This document shows, piece after piece, positions 1 to 11,473 of a DNA stretch of 64,000 bases (the first letter of the stretch is position 1; every line of letters starts with the position of its first letter). The translations under genes were made by a program, and so were the position numbers. The notes below the pieces were generated by a model that was given only the letters and a program-made list of their open reading frames with translations, had not been told where the DNA came from and ran no database searches. The DNA lies in NCBI RefSeq assembly GCF_000143415.4, contig NW_003314275.1, forward strand, positions 2,478,052 to 2,542,051, in the 5' to 3' direction. This DNA comes from Selaginella moellendorffii (lineage: Eukaryota > Streptophyta > Lycopodiopsida > Selaginellales > Selaginellaceae).

Positions 1-2437
1 ATAATATCCAACCTATCAAAACCAACCATAGTAATAATGTTGCAAAGTAAACAAACATTTGTTTATGCCAACTATCACACTAGCTAATCTATATAGATCT
101 CAGTCAACAATACTAAAAAACTAGAGTTTCTCAAGTAAGCGTCAATAATATTCTCTCAATATTTCAAACCCAAAAAACCAATCCAGAACAAACCATAAAG
201 AACATATAGTAATGCGAAAAGTTATAAACTATCAAAGAGAATATCTAACTATCATAAAAGATCATCAATCATCCCATTAATAGAGAAATACATAATTATT
301 GTCAAAGAAAGATTCCATCATCCCAAAGAAAGGCAAATCATTCTATATCAACATCAATTAAACAAAACCTTTGACAAGAATAATAGACTATCCTAGATGA
401 TAGTCAATCATCACCAATGATTGCTAGATGTAAATATTAACTCCAATATCGAAGTTAATAAGCAAAAATGCCTTCCTCAACAACTTCTAATAAATGAAAC
501 AAGGAGCATAAAACTCAAAAAACCAAAAACTTGAAGAAGCCTATTAATAGCTAAGTCTTGCCGAATAATGATTATGAGTTTTGCATAAACTAACTTCAAT
601 GCCAAAGAAAAAATCATGATATAACCCACAATATTCTTCTTAACACATCTAAAAGCCAAATTTCATAACGCAAAAGTTAATGAAGGAGTATGTCTACATT
701 AATTTGAAAGTCAAGTAAAATGAAGTTATACTCAACAAGTGATCACCAAATGATCGTCCATAAATCCATCTTACATAGCAAAACATAATTCACTTTATAA
801 CAAGCATAAGAAGAATCATCAATGATTGATATATTCTTAACCCAAATCTAATAAAGATTCAATCACTTCAATATCGATCATTAACTCTTCCTTTTATAAA
901 GTTAGTATAGTCCACAACTAAATCACATTTCAAGGAAAAGCCAAAGTTCAACCCCTACTAAATAATCTAGTCTAGAAGATAACTAACTCAAACTTACCAT
1001 TTAATTTGTTTGAATGCTAATATAATTGCTAGCTAATAATTGCACGAATGCCAAAACCACAAAGCTATAGCCAAATCATCAACACTATTAACATTGAGAT
1101 TAATGAAACTCAATATCAATTTCTAGAGAGACATCTTATTTCATTTGAGTTACAACATCAACAATGCTAATGACAAGACATCATTTTAATGCCATTAACA
1201 CTAGAATAAAGATAAAAGAAAGAAAGAATAAATCACCACTCAAAGCTTTTTAGCAACTAAGCTAACTAAGGACAAAGATACAATATTTAGTATTTGAGAC
1301 CAATCTTTCGACAATACTCAGTTACAGATAACATATCATTAATAAGTGAATCACCACATCCAAGACTCAATGTAATCCAACATCATGGACTAAACACAAC
1401 CAAATAATATCGACAAAGATGGAATTGTCATGCCAACATAGAAAAACCATGTAAGTTAACGACACGATCCTTCGTAACACCATCTAGTAGAGCAAGTATA
1501 TCACTGCTAAATCATCATCGAAAAAAGCAAGTGTTAACAGTTCTTAATGAAATGTATAAGTAATTATTAATCGTAAAGCCAACAATCACTATTCAACTTG
1601 CTTTCAAAAGACCCAGATACTAAATTCATGTCATCAAGTCATACATTTGTCAAATGGAAAGGTACATATATAAAAACATAAACAAGCACAAACTAAATAA
1701 CTATTCAAATCCAATCAAACTGAAATAAACTCACAATATATTTAGCCAACAATTTTGAGCATACCTTGAAGAGACTAACTATGCATGAGTAATATTTAGT
1801 CGTAACTAAAATGAATACCATAAGATGGATTCATATTGGTACACAACTTCTTCATAGACAAATTATAATATGGGTACTAACATCTCAAATTCAAACAATT
1901 AAGTTGAACATCACCATCCTTAGCCAAGATGTAGGGCTATTAAGACCAAATCAAGATTAGTGAGAGCTCACTACTCTTATAGAGTTTAATAAAATGCAAG
2001 ATGCAACATGTCACCAAACACAATCCTATAGAATAAAGGCACAAAAGTCGCTTTTCGAAAAAAGTGCATCATCCATTTTTCTACATTAACTCCAGACACT
2101 ATCCAACTCAATTGCCTTAACCCCAAAAGTTAACATCCTTTTTAGGCTGCATTATACAAATTATCTACCAAAGTTTAAACCAACCAAAGTCAACTCTAAC
2201 CTTTTCACTAATTTGTATTAGCTTATGAAAATGGAATGGTTTTTAGCAAAATGATCAATAAATCAACCATTGGAAAAGTTTAAGAAAACTTATGTAAAAT
2301 TTTCCATCCCAGAGAAAAAATAACTCTCAGTCTAAGAATACAAATTCTCAAGACTCAACCAACTTCCTCCCACCTACAACTTTATATAGGTTCACCTCAA
2401 CACTAATTCTCATGACCCAATAGTATGCTTAAGCATC
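1..2437. other. AT-rich intergenic part of D1, no gene seen
   Basis: No coding pattern, RNA gene or element end was recognised. Short open frames are interrupted in the matching D2 sequence. Positions 1647-2303 have no counterpart in D2, where a gypsy A fragment (55779-58190) occupies the site. Confidence 0.7.
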
Positions 2438-2593
2438 TGTAGCGCATATGGGATGAGATTTGGATATACTGTCACCGTGAATCCTTGGAACCTTGGGGGA
2501 TAAATGGGGATAAAATAGCCACTAAGGGCTCTCTCATCAAGCAATTGCCCCTTTTCCAGTTAGCTTAAGGGGAGAGAGATAAGGTGCGCTATA
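2438..2593 (+). repeat. TRIM left LTR (156 bp)
   Basis: Runs from TGTAGCGC to GCGCTATA, the final CA having become TA. It is the full-length form of the repeat. It contains an 80-bp central part missing from the two right-hand copies but present in the solo LTRs at 5433-5583 and 60601-60750. Confidence 0.85.
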
Positions 2594-2595
2594 GT

Positions 2596-2607
2596 TGGTA
2601 TCAGAGC
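2596..2607 (+). promoter_or_regulatory. TRIM primer-binding site (initiator Met tRNA)
   Basis: TGGTATCAGAGC, two bases inside the left LTR. This is the known complement of the plant initiator tRNA-Met 3' end used by many LTR elements. Eleven bases further on (2618-2628), GGTTCGATTCC matches the Pol III B-box consensus. Confidence 0.88.
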
Positions 2608-2927
2608 AAATGGCACGGGTTCGATTCCCATTGATTAGTGGCTACTTAAAAAGTATAATATACCCTTGAGCAAGATATATTCCTACCCCTAAATTTGAAA
2701 TCGTACGTATTGAACATCCATGTGTACGTCTTTCTTTTTGTGTGGTGTATCCATCGTGGGATTGCGGTACGGGTGGATGATTAGTTGCCTCACATGGAAT
2801 AACTGATCTACATAATGGAAGGATTGATGATTGAGTGCGGAAATGGAGGTGTTGGTTCCCCTTGGCTCAGTAGGGGTTGCTAGTCAATAGTCAATGAGGA
2901 CATTGACATCTCTGAAGGGGGGGTGAG

Positions 2928-3000
2928 TGTAGCCCATATGATCATGGGATGAAATTTGGATATACTGTCACCGTGATAAAAGAAGATAAAGTGCACTACA
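2928..3000 (+). repeat. TRIM short LTR, inner copy (73 bp)
   Basis: TGTAGCCC to GCACTACA. Compared with the left LTR it lacks the central region between the CACCGTGA motif and the AGATAA motif. It is followed directly by another purine tract and a second short LTR. Confidence 0.8.
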
Positions 3001-3042
3001 GAAGGGGGGGTGAGTGTAACGCATGTGATCAGGGGGGGTGAG

Positions 3043-3115
3043 TGTAGCGCATGTGATCATGGGATGAGATTTGGATATACTGTCACCGTGATAAGAGAAG
3101 ATAAGGTGCACTACA
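3043..3115 (+). repeat. TRIM short LTR, outer copy (73 bp)
   Basis: TGTAGCGC to GCACTACA, with the same internal deletion as the 2928-3000 copy. It abuts the right target duplication GCATC. A vestigial third start (TGTAACGCATGTGATC, 3015-3030) lies between the two short copies. Confidence 0.82.
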
Positions 3116-4778
3116 GCATCAAACATCATACCTATATTTCTGATATCCAACATCGACTTCCGCAAAATGCAAGTGAATACCCAAGACTCAATCATAAAAA
3201 CCATATTTTTATATATTCATATTGCACTAACACTCTTCTTCAATCATCTTCAAGATCTAGTATGAAGCTAAAATACTAATAAAAAAAATAATATGGAAAA
3301 TCAAGCTCTAAAGAAAATTTCTCATCACTTGAAATAACAATGTCACTTCCACTAACACAAATGTTAGCAATATCAATGCCTCAACTTCACACCTTCTCCA
3401 TCCAACAATTTACTCCAAGTGTTAACAAATAAATTAATAAGCCATAGCAAGTAAGTGCTATAACTTTTTCCAACACCTTAATGGGCAAACCCTTAAAAAA
3501 ACAAAGTACCAACTTAAGTTTAGCATACTGAATCACCATCGAGAATTTAGTCAAAGCTGCTATAATGCTACTATATGCAAGTGGACTAACTTCATTATCA
3601 ACCACTTTGGGGTTGATCATCATTTGACCAAGTAACTTTGTAAATATATTGCTCACTATCACATAGATATTATATAACAATCACAATAACTTGATCACTA
3701 ATCGAGCAACACCACAAACAATGCCCATGTCATTACGACAAAGATTTATGTGAGTATTGAATGCTATCTTGACTCAATAAAATGCAATATAAATACCACA
3801 CCCACCAATAGAGATCTACAACACCTAACACTATTAACTTTTTTTTATAACATAGATAAGCTCATGCCACTCTTTTTCTAACAAAACTCAAAACTAATCT
3901 TACACCAAACTATTTAAAGAGCAATAGTAAAGTTCCTCAAAAAATAATTGAGCATTGTAACCTTAGTCTTCAATAGCAAGCCTAAACAAAATGGTTTAGC
4001 GCTCCACCACTATTTATCCCACAACTCACCACTTGTAAAACTATCATAACTAACATGCATCAAAGTAAGAACTCTTGATTGCATAATATGAACACGAGCA
4101 ATGAAATTACACATTGTTGCCAAATCATCTTTCCAAAGAAAAAATGATTTATATGTTTGATCTTTTGTTCCTGATAACCCTTTTTTTCGGTCTCATCTTA
4201 ACTAAATCTCAAACTTGTGTTCACACTACCTTCAGTCTAATCCAAGAAGAGTTTATGAGAGAGCACGGTAATGACTATTTGAATTAATAGACTAATCTAT
4301 ACAATTTTAATTGATCCACTTATAATCATGCCTAGGAAAGATCCATTAGTGCCGTGTTAAATAGCTATGGACCAGTCTATTTGCCACTCATAGCAAACCC
4401 AAGGAATGTTTATTTTACCCACGGTAACATAGAACAACTCATAGAACCACCAATAGGCTAACATTTATCCTGCCAACTCAAAGTGTAACTTTGAGTTGCT
4501 AATGTGCTTTACTCATGAGCCCAAATGAAAATAGAATGCAATAGAGTGCAAATAGAACATCTCACTTCCACCTTATGAATCCAAGTGCAAACTCACATAA
4601 TATGGTATAAAAGGTAACCAAAATTCATACCTAAAGAACGAATGCAAAGTTATAGTAGCTAAACATATACCCACTCGAATCATCGCTTTCATTTCTGCAT
4701 ATGCAGCAAGACTAAGTGCCCAATCTTATTAAATAATACTTACTGAAACTTATCCTCTGAGACCAAATATGCTACTAA
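3116..4778. other. AT-rich D1 sequence; one weak ORF
   Basis: Mostly featureless. A minus-strand frame of 97 codons (3387-3680) has a shorter, changed counterpart in D2 (58594-58812). About 110 bp of the same sequence recurs at 47192-47300 in the right inverted-repeat arm. I do not recognise the peptide and do not call it a gene. Confidence 0.5.
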
Positions 4779-4993
4779 GCTAAGTATGCTTAATTAATAG
4801 CACATAGAAATTCTATTCTTATCCTCGTCCAGTCTAAGTACACATGAAATGCCCAGTTAACTCTACTAGCATAAAAGGAACTAATAAAGGGTCCAGCAAT
4901 ACTAACCTCTTACTATTATGTGATTAAGGAAAGAATATCTGAAATGAATAGTTGACAGGTAACTTTCGATACCCACAGTCACGTTCGCAATAG
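4779..4993 (+). repeat. Repeat R, 3'-end fragment
   Basis: Matches the last 215 bp of the dispersed repeat R seen complete near 35634-36738 and 52181-53258. It includes the shared terminal motif GGTAACTTTCGATACCC followed by TTCGCAATAGT. The similarity stops at AGT, as in the other copies. The D2 counterpart is at 59969-60162. Confidence 0.7.
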
Positions 4994-5432
4994 TGAGGGA
5001 TTTAATAGAGATTGAAAAAAGGATATTGAAGAATGGTGTTCCCCATCCTAAAGATGTTAAACTGTAATTATAGGATGATCATTGTTGGACAAATAACTCA
5101 ATTTTAGAAAGGTAGAACTATGGTACAAATACTCTTGGACTACCAAAGGCAAATAGACATAACTTTAGTATAATAGATTAATATATCAATGGTATCTTTG
5201 GGTTTTTAGAGTAGAATTTAAATATATGGAGCATTTAGATCAAGTGCAAAAGCTATATGCCTTGAAGGAGACCTTTAAATTCCCCAAGATGGGATGAAAA
5301 TTTATGGAGATTATAAGTGAAATTATTCGAAGTGATTAAAGGTATGGTTGAATGACTAAAGTAAAATAAAAATCACTTACATAAAAAAAATGGATATAAA
5401 GACATTTTTGAGTTTCTTCTTGAAATATTGAG

Positions 5433-5583
5433 TGTAGTGCATGTGATCTGGGCTCCTTCTCAAACTCTATCTTGGACTACTATCACTATATATTATTGAA
5501 CTTTGGGGATAAAAAAGCCATTAAAGGATCTTTTATTAAATAATTACCCTTTTTTCAGTTGGCATAGAGGGTAGTGTGCTATA
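5433..5583 (+). repeat. Solo LTR of the TRIM family
   Basis: A 151-bp sequence from TGTAGTGCATGTG to GTGTGCTATA, collinear with the full 156-bp TRIM LTR at 2438-2593, including the GGGGATAAAAAAGCCATTAA segment. No primer site or internal region follows. It is shared with D2 (60601-60750), so it predates the D1/D2 duplication. No clear target duplication remains. Confidence 0.78.
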
Positions 5584-6439
5584 AAGAGGGAAAGGTAAAC
5601 TTCAAATGGAAAGAGTAATAAGCCAGGCCAAGAAGAACAAAGGATTAAAAGAGTAACTAATAGTAGGAGAAAGGATAATTTAATTCTTTGTGAATCAAAG
5701 TAGATGCCCTTATAGTGAGAATGGGGATGACTATTAAGAGCTAACTCCCCTAAAATACAAGATGTTACACCATCGTCTTTAAGACGAAAGAGGCCTTCCA
5801 GAGAGTAAAGGATATTATAGTATGATTGATGATAGTTAGGAATAAAGGAATAGAGGTTGATAATAAAAATGTTTTTAAAAAAAATAAAAGAGAAGATTAT
5901 TGTAAACCACCTCCAAAAGTAGTGGCAATTGAATAACAAGAGATTATCCCTAAAACAAGTACTACATATTATGTCAAGGCCAATTTCAATTAATATTACA
6001 AAGGACAAATGGCTTTGTAAGGGTGAATTATCTTTATATTTTACACTATCCAATCTTATAATATGTGAAATGGACCTTTATGTTAGTGATAAAACCATTA
6101 AAGTTTTTGGGGAAATAGATCAAGAACAAGGTTAGATATGCTCTATCAACTCATATGTAAAAATTTAAAAGCTTTGATAGTGTATAATTTCAATTAAAAC
6201 CCACAAAGGTTTTTAATTTTTGAGGACAACTTTATAGAGTAATAATTAAATTCATTCAAATCTTAAAGGACTTCACAAATAAGCCTTTATTATTGGGTGG
6301 AGAGATAGCATTTTGACAACACCCAAGAATACTAAAATGGTTAACATTAATATGTGTATGTGAATGTGGGTAGTATATGAAAAGTAAGATCAACTATAAA
6401 CAATAAGTGAATATCACTAAGATAAGTAAAAGGAACATT
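5584..6439. other. AT-rich sequence upstream of the LINE endonuclease
   Basis: No gene recognised. It may include the degenerate 5' part (ORF1 region) of the LINE that follows. A short plus frame (5929-6135) and an overlapping minus frame (5544-6053) lack family features. The D2 copy of the plus frame is broken. Confidence 0.4.
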
Positions 6440-6597
6440 AAAATTTATTTTTTTTGTGTGCAAAAGCATTGTCTTTCAAGTGTGAATTTGGTATATAAAT
6501 TTGCAAAAAAAACGAAACCTTTTGGAACCTAACAATAGGATGTAGTGGGGGGATGCTAGTAGTGGTTAAAGGTTTGTGTGAATTATTTTATAATAAT
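6440..6597 (+). pseudogene. L1-type LINE, endonuclease part (5' piece, copy a)
   Basis: In plus-strand translation this gives the degenerate motif CVQKHCL, comparable to the D-V-C-L-Q-E-T block of L1 endonucleases, followed by a G-x-L-V-V-x-K-like block. The same peptide is better preserved on the minus strand at 35321-35569. The LINE is split here by gypsy A1 and resumes at 11648. D2 is uninterrupted at 61764/61765. Confidence 0.68.
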
Positions 6598-6636
6598 ATA
6601 ATAGAAAGGAAATGGAAAAAGCTAGATCTAGACGAA
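6598..6636 (-). other. Stray gypsy A 5'-UTR fragment outside the A1 LTR
   Basis: The stretch AAAGGAAATGGAAAAAGCTA and the following AGATCTAGACGA are identical to part of A1's own 5' untranslated region near 11365-11397, in the same orientation. Yet they lie beyond the 3' LTR. In element sense the order is LTR, internal, LTR, then a deleted start of an internal region. Confidence 0.75.
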
Positions 6637-6810
6637 TGTGAGTGCATGGAATATGGAAAGGGAATACAGAAATGTGCATATCAATTAGCCCAAAAACCCT
6701 AGCTTATATACAGGAGCGAGTGGTCCGGATTGAAACCAATCCGACGGCTACCAAAATCCACTACGCTAATATTAGTATATGGCATCGTAACCGTACACTT
6801 GGCCCTCACA
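6637..6810 (-). repeat. A1 3' LTR (174 bp)
   Basis: TGTGAGTGCATGG to TTGGCCCTCACA on the plus strand. It differs from the 5' LTR at a single base (GTGCATAT here, GTGTATAT there). Confidence 0.95.
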
Positions 6811-6842
6811 TCATCCCCTCCTCTCGGAATAATGGAAGGCCG

Positions 6843-9800
6843 TCAGGGTTCTCTTATAGATGGGCCGGGATCTGGAGGAACGTCAGGAGGAGGCATCGGC
6901 GGATCTGTAGGTGGTATTAACTGCTCCTGATCCCTTTGTATGAAGCATTTTAACTGCTACACATACACAATCTCCGGAGGATTGGCCTGCTGAACGTCAT
7001 GCCGAACCTCATAAACTTGCGGTCCAACTTGCCGCAACACCTGATACGGTCCTTTCCACTGCGCAAGGAGCCCCTTAGATAAACCACGTACCGTAAGATG
7101 GGGAAAACGGACTAACACCAAATCATCCACTTTGTACTCCGCAGGTGGACGATGATGGGAGTTGTAGCGCCGTTGTTGTCCCACTTGTACGCGGCCTAAG
7201 TGTTCGGCAGACTCTGCTCGGACAAGTGGAAGAATACTTGTCAAATACTTATCCCATGACCTAGCATCAGGAGCTCGTGGCAATCGCGAAGGTAAACCCA
7301 ACTCTGTTGGTAATATTGGATCATGACCATATAGAAGTTTATATGGTGAAGCACCAACAGAACTCTGCACCCTTGTGACATAGGCTTACCGAAGAGACGG
7401 CAAATAACCATCCCAATCCGAATGCTGAAAGTTCACATACTTCGAAATCATCCCTTTGAATGTCCGAACGAGCCGTTCCACCAGACCGTCTGATTGTGGA
7501 TGATAAGCACTCGTAAAAGTGTGGCGTATCCCCAACCGAGATGTCAAAACATGAAATACCTCAGCCATAAATGCAGGACCATTATCCGAAAGAATCCGCT
7601 CTGGACAAGAATGCTGGAACACCACTCGATTGAGGAGGAAGTATCCAACAGTAGTTGCAGAGGCACTAGCAAGAGCACCAACTTCCACCCAACGAGTCAA
7701 GTAGTCAGAGGCAATAATAACATACTCATTGCTAGCAGTCGATTGTGGAAAAGGTCCCATAAGATCAAACGCCACCAACTCAAACGGACGGGAAACTGCA
7801 ATTGACTCCAACCGTCCTTCCGCAGCACAAGGGGGAGTATTACGAGCTTGGCACCAAATGCAGCTACGCACATACCGGATAATATCACGTCGCATCTCCG
7901 GCCAATAGAAAGACCTGCGCAGCTTCTCGGTGACACAACGGTGTCCCATATGCCCACCTAGAACAGGAGAATCATGGTAGGCATGGAGAAACCGCGGAAT
8001 AAACACCGAAGGTACCAGCAATCATAAATGATCATCAGGATCCGTCCCCACAAAATAAAGAAGGCCATCTTCAAGGCGATATTGAGAATGTAAATGCCGG
8101 AAAGGCAAGTCATCAGCAAGTGATGCAGGATTCTCAAACCCATCTCGAAGCCTTCGAATCCACGGCTCAATCTTCTGAGCTTCGCGAACCTCCTCAAGAG
8201 AAGGCAAATCTTGCTCTGCACCCTGTGGACACTGAACGTCAAGGATAGCAACCGCCGACGGCACAGAATCCTCATCTAGAAAATCCACAGATGCTGGAAC
8301 AACAGGTTCGTCAAAATGATGAGAAGTGAGTGAAGAAGGAAGAGGAGTTCGAGAAAGGGCATTAGCATCAGCCATAGAACTCCCTGGGCGATGAACAACA
8401 TTGAAATCATATATCTGAAGCTTCAAAGCCCATCGTGCCGTACGACCAACCAGGTTTTTCCGCTTCAATAATGAAGTAACAGCAGCATGGTCACCTTCAA
8501 GTAACGTCCGAGAACCATGTAAATATGCATGAAGTTTCTTGAAACCCCAGACTGCTGCTAAACACTCCTTCTCCGTCGTGGAGTAGTTCATCTCCGCTAG
8601 TTGTAATGTACGGCTTATGTATGCAATGGGATGGCGCTGACCAGGCACACTCGAGCTCTCTTGCATCAACACACCTCCAAGACCAATGTCAGAAGCATTC
8701 ACGCGCAAAATAAAAGGTCGAGTGTAGTCAGGATATGCCAAAACCGGAGGAGTTGTTAATAGCTCTTTGAGATCCACGAATGCCCGCTCACAATCCGGAG
8801 ACCAGATGAAAGATGACGTTGATGACTTCAGCAACGCTCGCAATGGTGTAGTGCGATCAGAAAGATGATCCACAAAACGACCAAGATACTGCACCTTACC
8901 CAAAAAGCGCTGCACATCATTCACACACTTCAGAGTAGGGAACTTTAGAACAGCCACAAGTTTGTCAGGATCAACTTGCAAACCCTCACGAGAAATACGG
9001 TACCCAAGATAAGTTGTGTCCTTGGACCCAAACACGCACTTCGACCACTTCAGCTTTAAACCAACGTCGCGTAGCCGATCCAACACTTTACAAACATCAC
9101 GAACGTGCTCCTCCCACGTCCCCTCCGAGTGGATCAAGATATCATCAATGAAGTCAGCAGTCACCTCCGGCATATTGCAAAGAACCTCGTCCATCATCCG
9201 CTGGAAAGTTGCTGGAGCATTGTTCAAACCAAACGGCATCACCAAGAACTCGTACAAACCAAATGGTGTACGAAAAACAGTCTTAGGAATATCTTCTTCG
9301 GCCATTGGTACTTGCCAATACCCAGAAGTAAGATCTAACTTGGTGAACCAACGACTTCGCCCCAGACGATCCAAGAGATCAGCAGTGTGAGGAAGAGGAT
9401 ACACATCTGAGATCGTCACTTTGTTTAACGGACGATAGTCGATGCAGAAACGAATACTCCCATCAGGCTTCGTCACAAGATAAGGTTCACATGCCCAAGG
9501 ACTCCGCGACTTTCGAATAACACCCTTTTCCAGCATTTCCTTGACGTTTGCTTGTAAAATTTTGATCTCCTTAGGTGACCGACGACGAACAAGAACCTTG
9601 ATTGGACGAGCATCCCCGGTGGGAATTGGATGACGTGTGGCAATCTTGGCCCCAGACGATAGGTCAAATTCAAAGAGATCAGAATACTCCTTCATGAGCC
9701 GGTCAATTGCTACAACACAAAGATCGTCGAAGGGATCGGAAAAGGGAAAAGTAGAACAAGATGGAAACACAGAAGGAAAGAGTGGGGAAACAAAAGTAAT

Positions 9801-10442
9801 GGAAGCAGAGGTAGAAGTAGAGGGACGAAGAGGTATGGAAATGAGAGGAATGGATGAAACATAAGGAAGTATGAGACAAGGGGGAGAAGCCTCAAAGTCA
9901 CACTTGGCATGATTGCGCTGCAACCAATCCATACCAAGAATGAGGTCAAAAGCTTGACTTGGCACCACCCGCAATGACTGCAACTCAAGCTCAAGATCGC
10001 CCACACGCACAACCAGGTCCACCTCATCCCGTGCACATGCATGTGTACGGCCGTTGCCATAAAGAATGAAAACTGGTTCTACCGCACGACGCAAGTGTAG
10101 ACGACAACGTGTGGCAACAGGTCGAGCAATAGAAGATAAACTCGAACCTATATCAACCAACACGGAGAGAATAATAGGGGACTTCTTGTTATAAAAACGA
10201 GCTTGGAAAATAAACACTGGATGAACTGGTGCCGAGTGAACCCCTTGATGATACTCCTGAAAGAAAGATGGAGGGATCACTGATTTATTCGCGCAAGGTC
10301 CCTCTGTTACTCGCACGACTCCTCGTTTCCTTGATGCATCTCGGTGTCCAGACCTTCCACTGCAGCAGCACCCAGGGGACGTTGCTGACGCCAAGGTCTC
10401 CACCCAGGAAATGGAGGTCGCCAATCCGAAAAACGACGGCAA
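6843..10442 (-). pseudogene. pol: A1 pol: protease, RT, RNase H, integrase
   Basis: One continuous minus frame of about 1200 codons, broken by three in-frame stops: 8022-8024 (TGA, Arg in A2), 7386-7388 (TAA, Tyr in A2) and 6957-6959 (TAG, Gln in A2). There are no frameshifts. Domains in order: protease with D-I-G-S in place of D-T-G-S (10143-10154) and a later GMDWL; RT with FIDD (complement of 9141-9152); RNase H whose first catalytic Asp is Asn (complement of 8697-8699); integrase with HHCC finger, D...D-35-E spacing intact, and a GPY/F motif (WKGPYQVLRQVG). Pol lies -1 relative to gag, with about 135 nt overlap. Defects in protease and RNase H as well as the stops make it inactive. Confidence 0.93.
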
Positions 10443-11239
10443 CGCCGATAAGTGTGACCAACTTCATCACACGCCCAGCAGCGAACATCACGGCCACGAT
10501 CATGTCCTCGCGCTTGTCCTTGGACTCGAGTAGCAGCAGCATCAACCTCTATTGGAATAGGACTATCACTCATAGGAAGTGGAGCGGAAGGACGTGCAAC
10601 GAGAAGTGGAAGAGGCGACGTCTCATAACGTTGTGCCAAGCGAAGAGCATCGTCAAGGGTGGCAGGAGCAAGTGCATGCACAAGTCCGACAAGATCTTGA
10701 CGAAGTGCTGGCCACAACATTCCTAGCTTGATCCGCTCCGACATATTTGGCTCCGCACGAAGCAAAAGACTTCGGAAACGAACGCCAAATTGCATCACCG
10801 ACTCCGATGGCCCTTGGCGAAGACGATGCAATTGTTGGAAAGCATCATCACAATCATCGGCATGTCCGAAGGCGCGTTTGAAGACGTCCGGGAGAACACT
10901 CCAATCCCCACGAGTAGCTGCGCTCAAACCATTGTACCACTGCAACGCCGTCCCTTGGAGACACGTGGGAAACTCACGCAACCGTCGAGCATCATTCTAA
11001 GAATGATATGTGGCAATCACCGTAAAGTGATCGAACCAATGGTACACATTATCCCCAGGATTCTCGCGAAAGAACTCCGGCCGAACGCGAGGATTGGCAC
11101 CAAGAGCAGGAGGAGTTGTACCACATGCCGTGAATGCCGCCATCAACTGAGTTTGGTTGTTTAATTGCAAGCGCATAGCATCAAACAATTGAACCAACTG
11201 CTGCTCTAGAGTCAAAGGAGGAGATTGCGGATCGGCCAT
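10307..11239 (-). pseudogene. gag: A1 gag
   Basis: ATG at 11239 (MADPQSPPLTLEQQL), frame open to 10307 except one TAG at 10997-10999 where A2 has Trp. The capsid region carries the gypsy gag pattern (FPTCLQGTALQWYNGL). The C-terminal CCHC zinc knuckle is CWACDEVGHTYRRC, with correct CX2CX4HX4C spacing. An upstream in-frame extension exists, but MADPQ is the better start because it follows directly on the 5' UTR. The gag frame overlaps pol in -1 phase. An oligo-U run (complement of 10429-10433) in the overlap is a possible slip site. Confidence 0.9.
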
Positions 11240-11452
11240 GAAGATGAACGAAAAAGAAAGAGCAAAAGAAGAGAAATGACAAAAAAGTTGGAAAGAAATG
11301 GTAGATCTAGACAATACAAAAAGCTAGATCGAAACCAAAATCCTGAAAGGAAAGAACAAAAGAAAGGAAATGGAAAAAGCTAGATCTAGACGATATAAAA
11401 GCTAGATCTAAACCGAAATCTCAAATCCAAGCATTCCCCAGGGACAATCAAA

Positions 11453-11473
11453 GGTGCCCCTCAACTCCACCAA
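11453..11473 (-). promoter_or_regulatory. A1 primer-binding site
   Basis: In sense, the 5' LTR is followed by T and then TGGTGGAGTTGAGGGG, beginning with the TGG expected for annealing to a tRNA CCA end. I cannot name the tRNA from memory. A2 has the similar TGGTGGAGGTGAAGGG, interrupted by B1. Confidence 0.7.

Larger units (their letters stand above)
2438..3115 (+). mobile_element. TRIM (terminal-repeat retrotransposon in miniature)
   Basis: A 678-bp element without coding capacity. It starts with TGTAGCGC and ends with GCACTACA, forming short inverted ends. Just inside the left LTR is TGGTATCAGAGC, the standard plant primer site complementary to the 3' end of initiator Met tRNA. Before each right-hand LTR copy there is a purine run (GAAGGGGGGGTGAG type) that fits a polypurine tract. 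The element is flanked by the direct repeat GCATC (2433-2437 and 3116-3120). D2 has the uninterrupted empty site with a single GCATT at 58323-58327. TRIMs are non-autonomous and depend on proteins from other LTR elements. The right side is unusual, with two short LTR copies in tandem. Confidence 0.88.

Noticed and set aside
2594-2640. tRNA gene or SINE head
   Set aside because: The GGTATCAGAGC and GGTTCGATTCC pieces are only 11 nt apart and cannot form a cloverleaf. The first is explained as the TRIM primer site.
5544-6053. 169-codon hydrophobic ORF on the minus strand
   Set aside because: The D2 copy is not open over the same length, and the composition reflects AT-rich, low-complexity DNA. 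Membrane-like character is expected from T-rich frames.
10229-10726. 165-codon plus ORF over gypsy gag-pol
   Set aside because: It is the antisense shadow of the gag-pol overlap. Similar shadows occur over A2 and B1.
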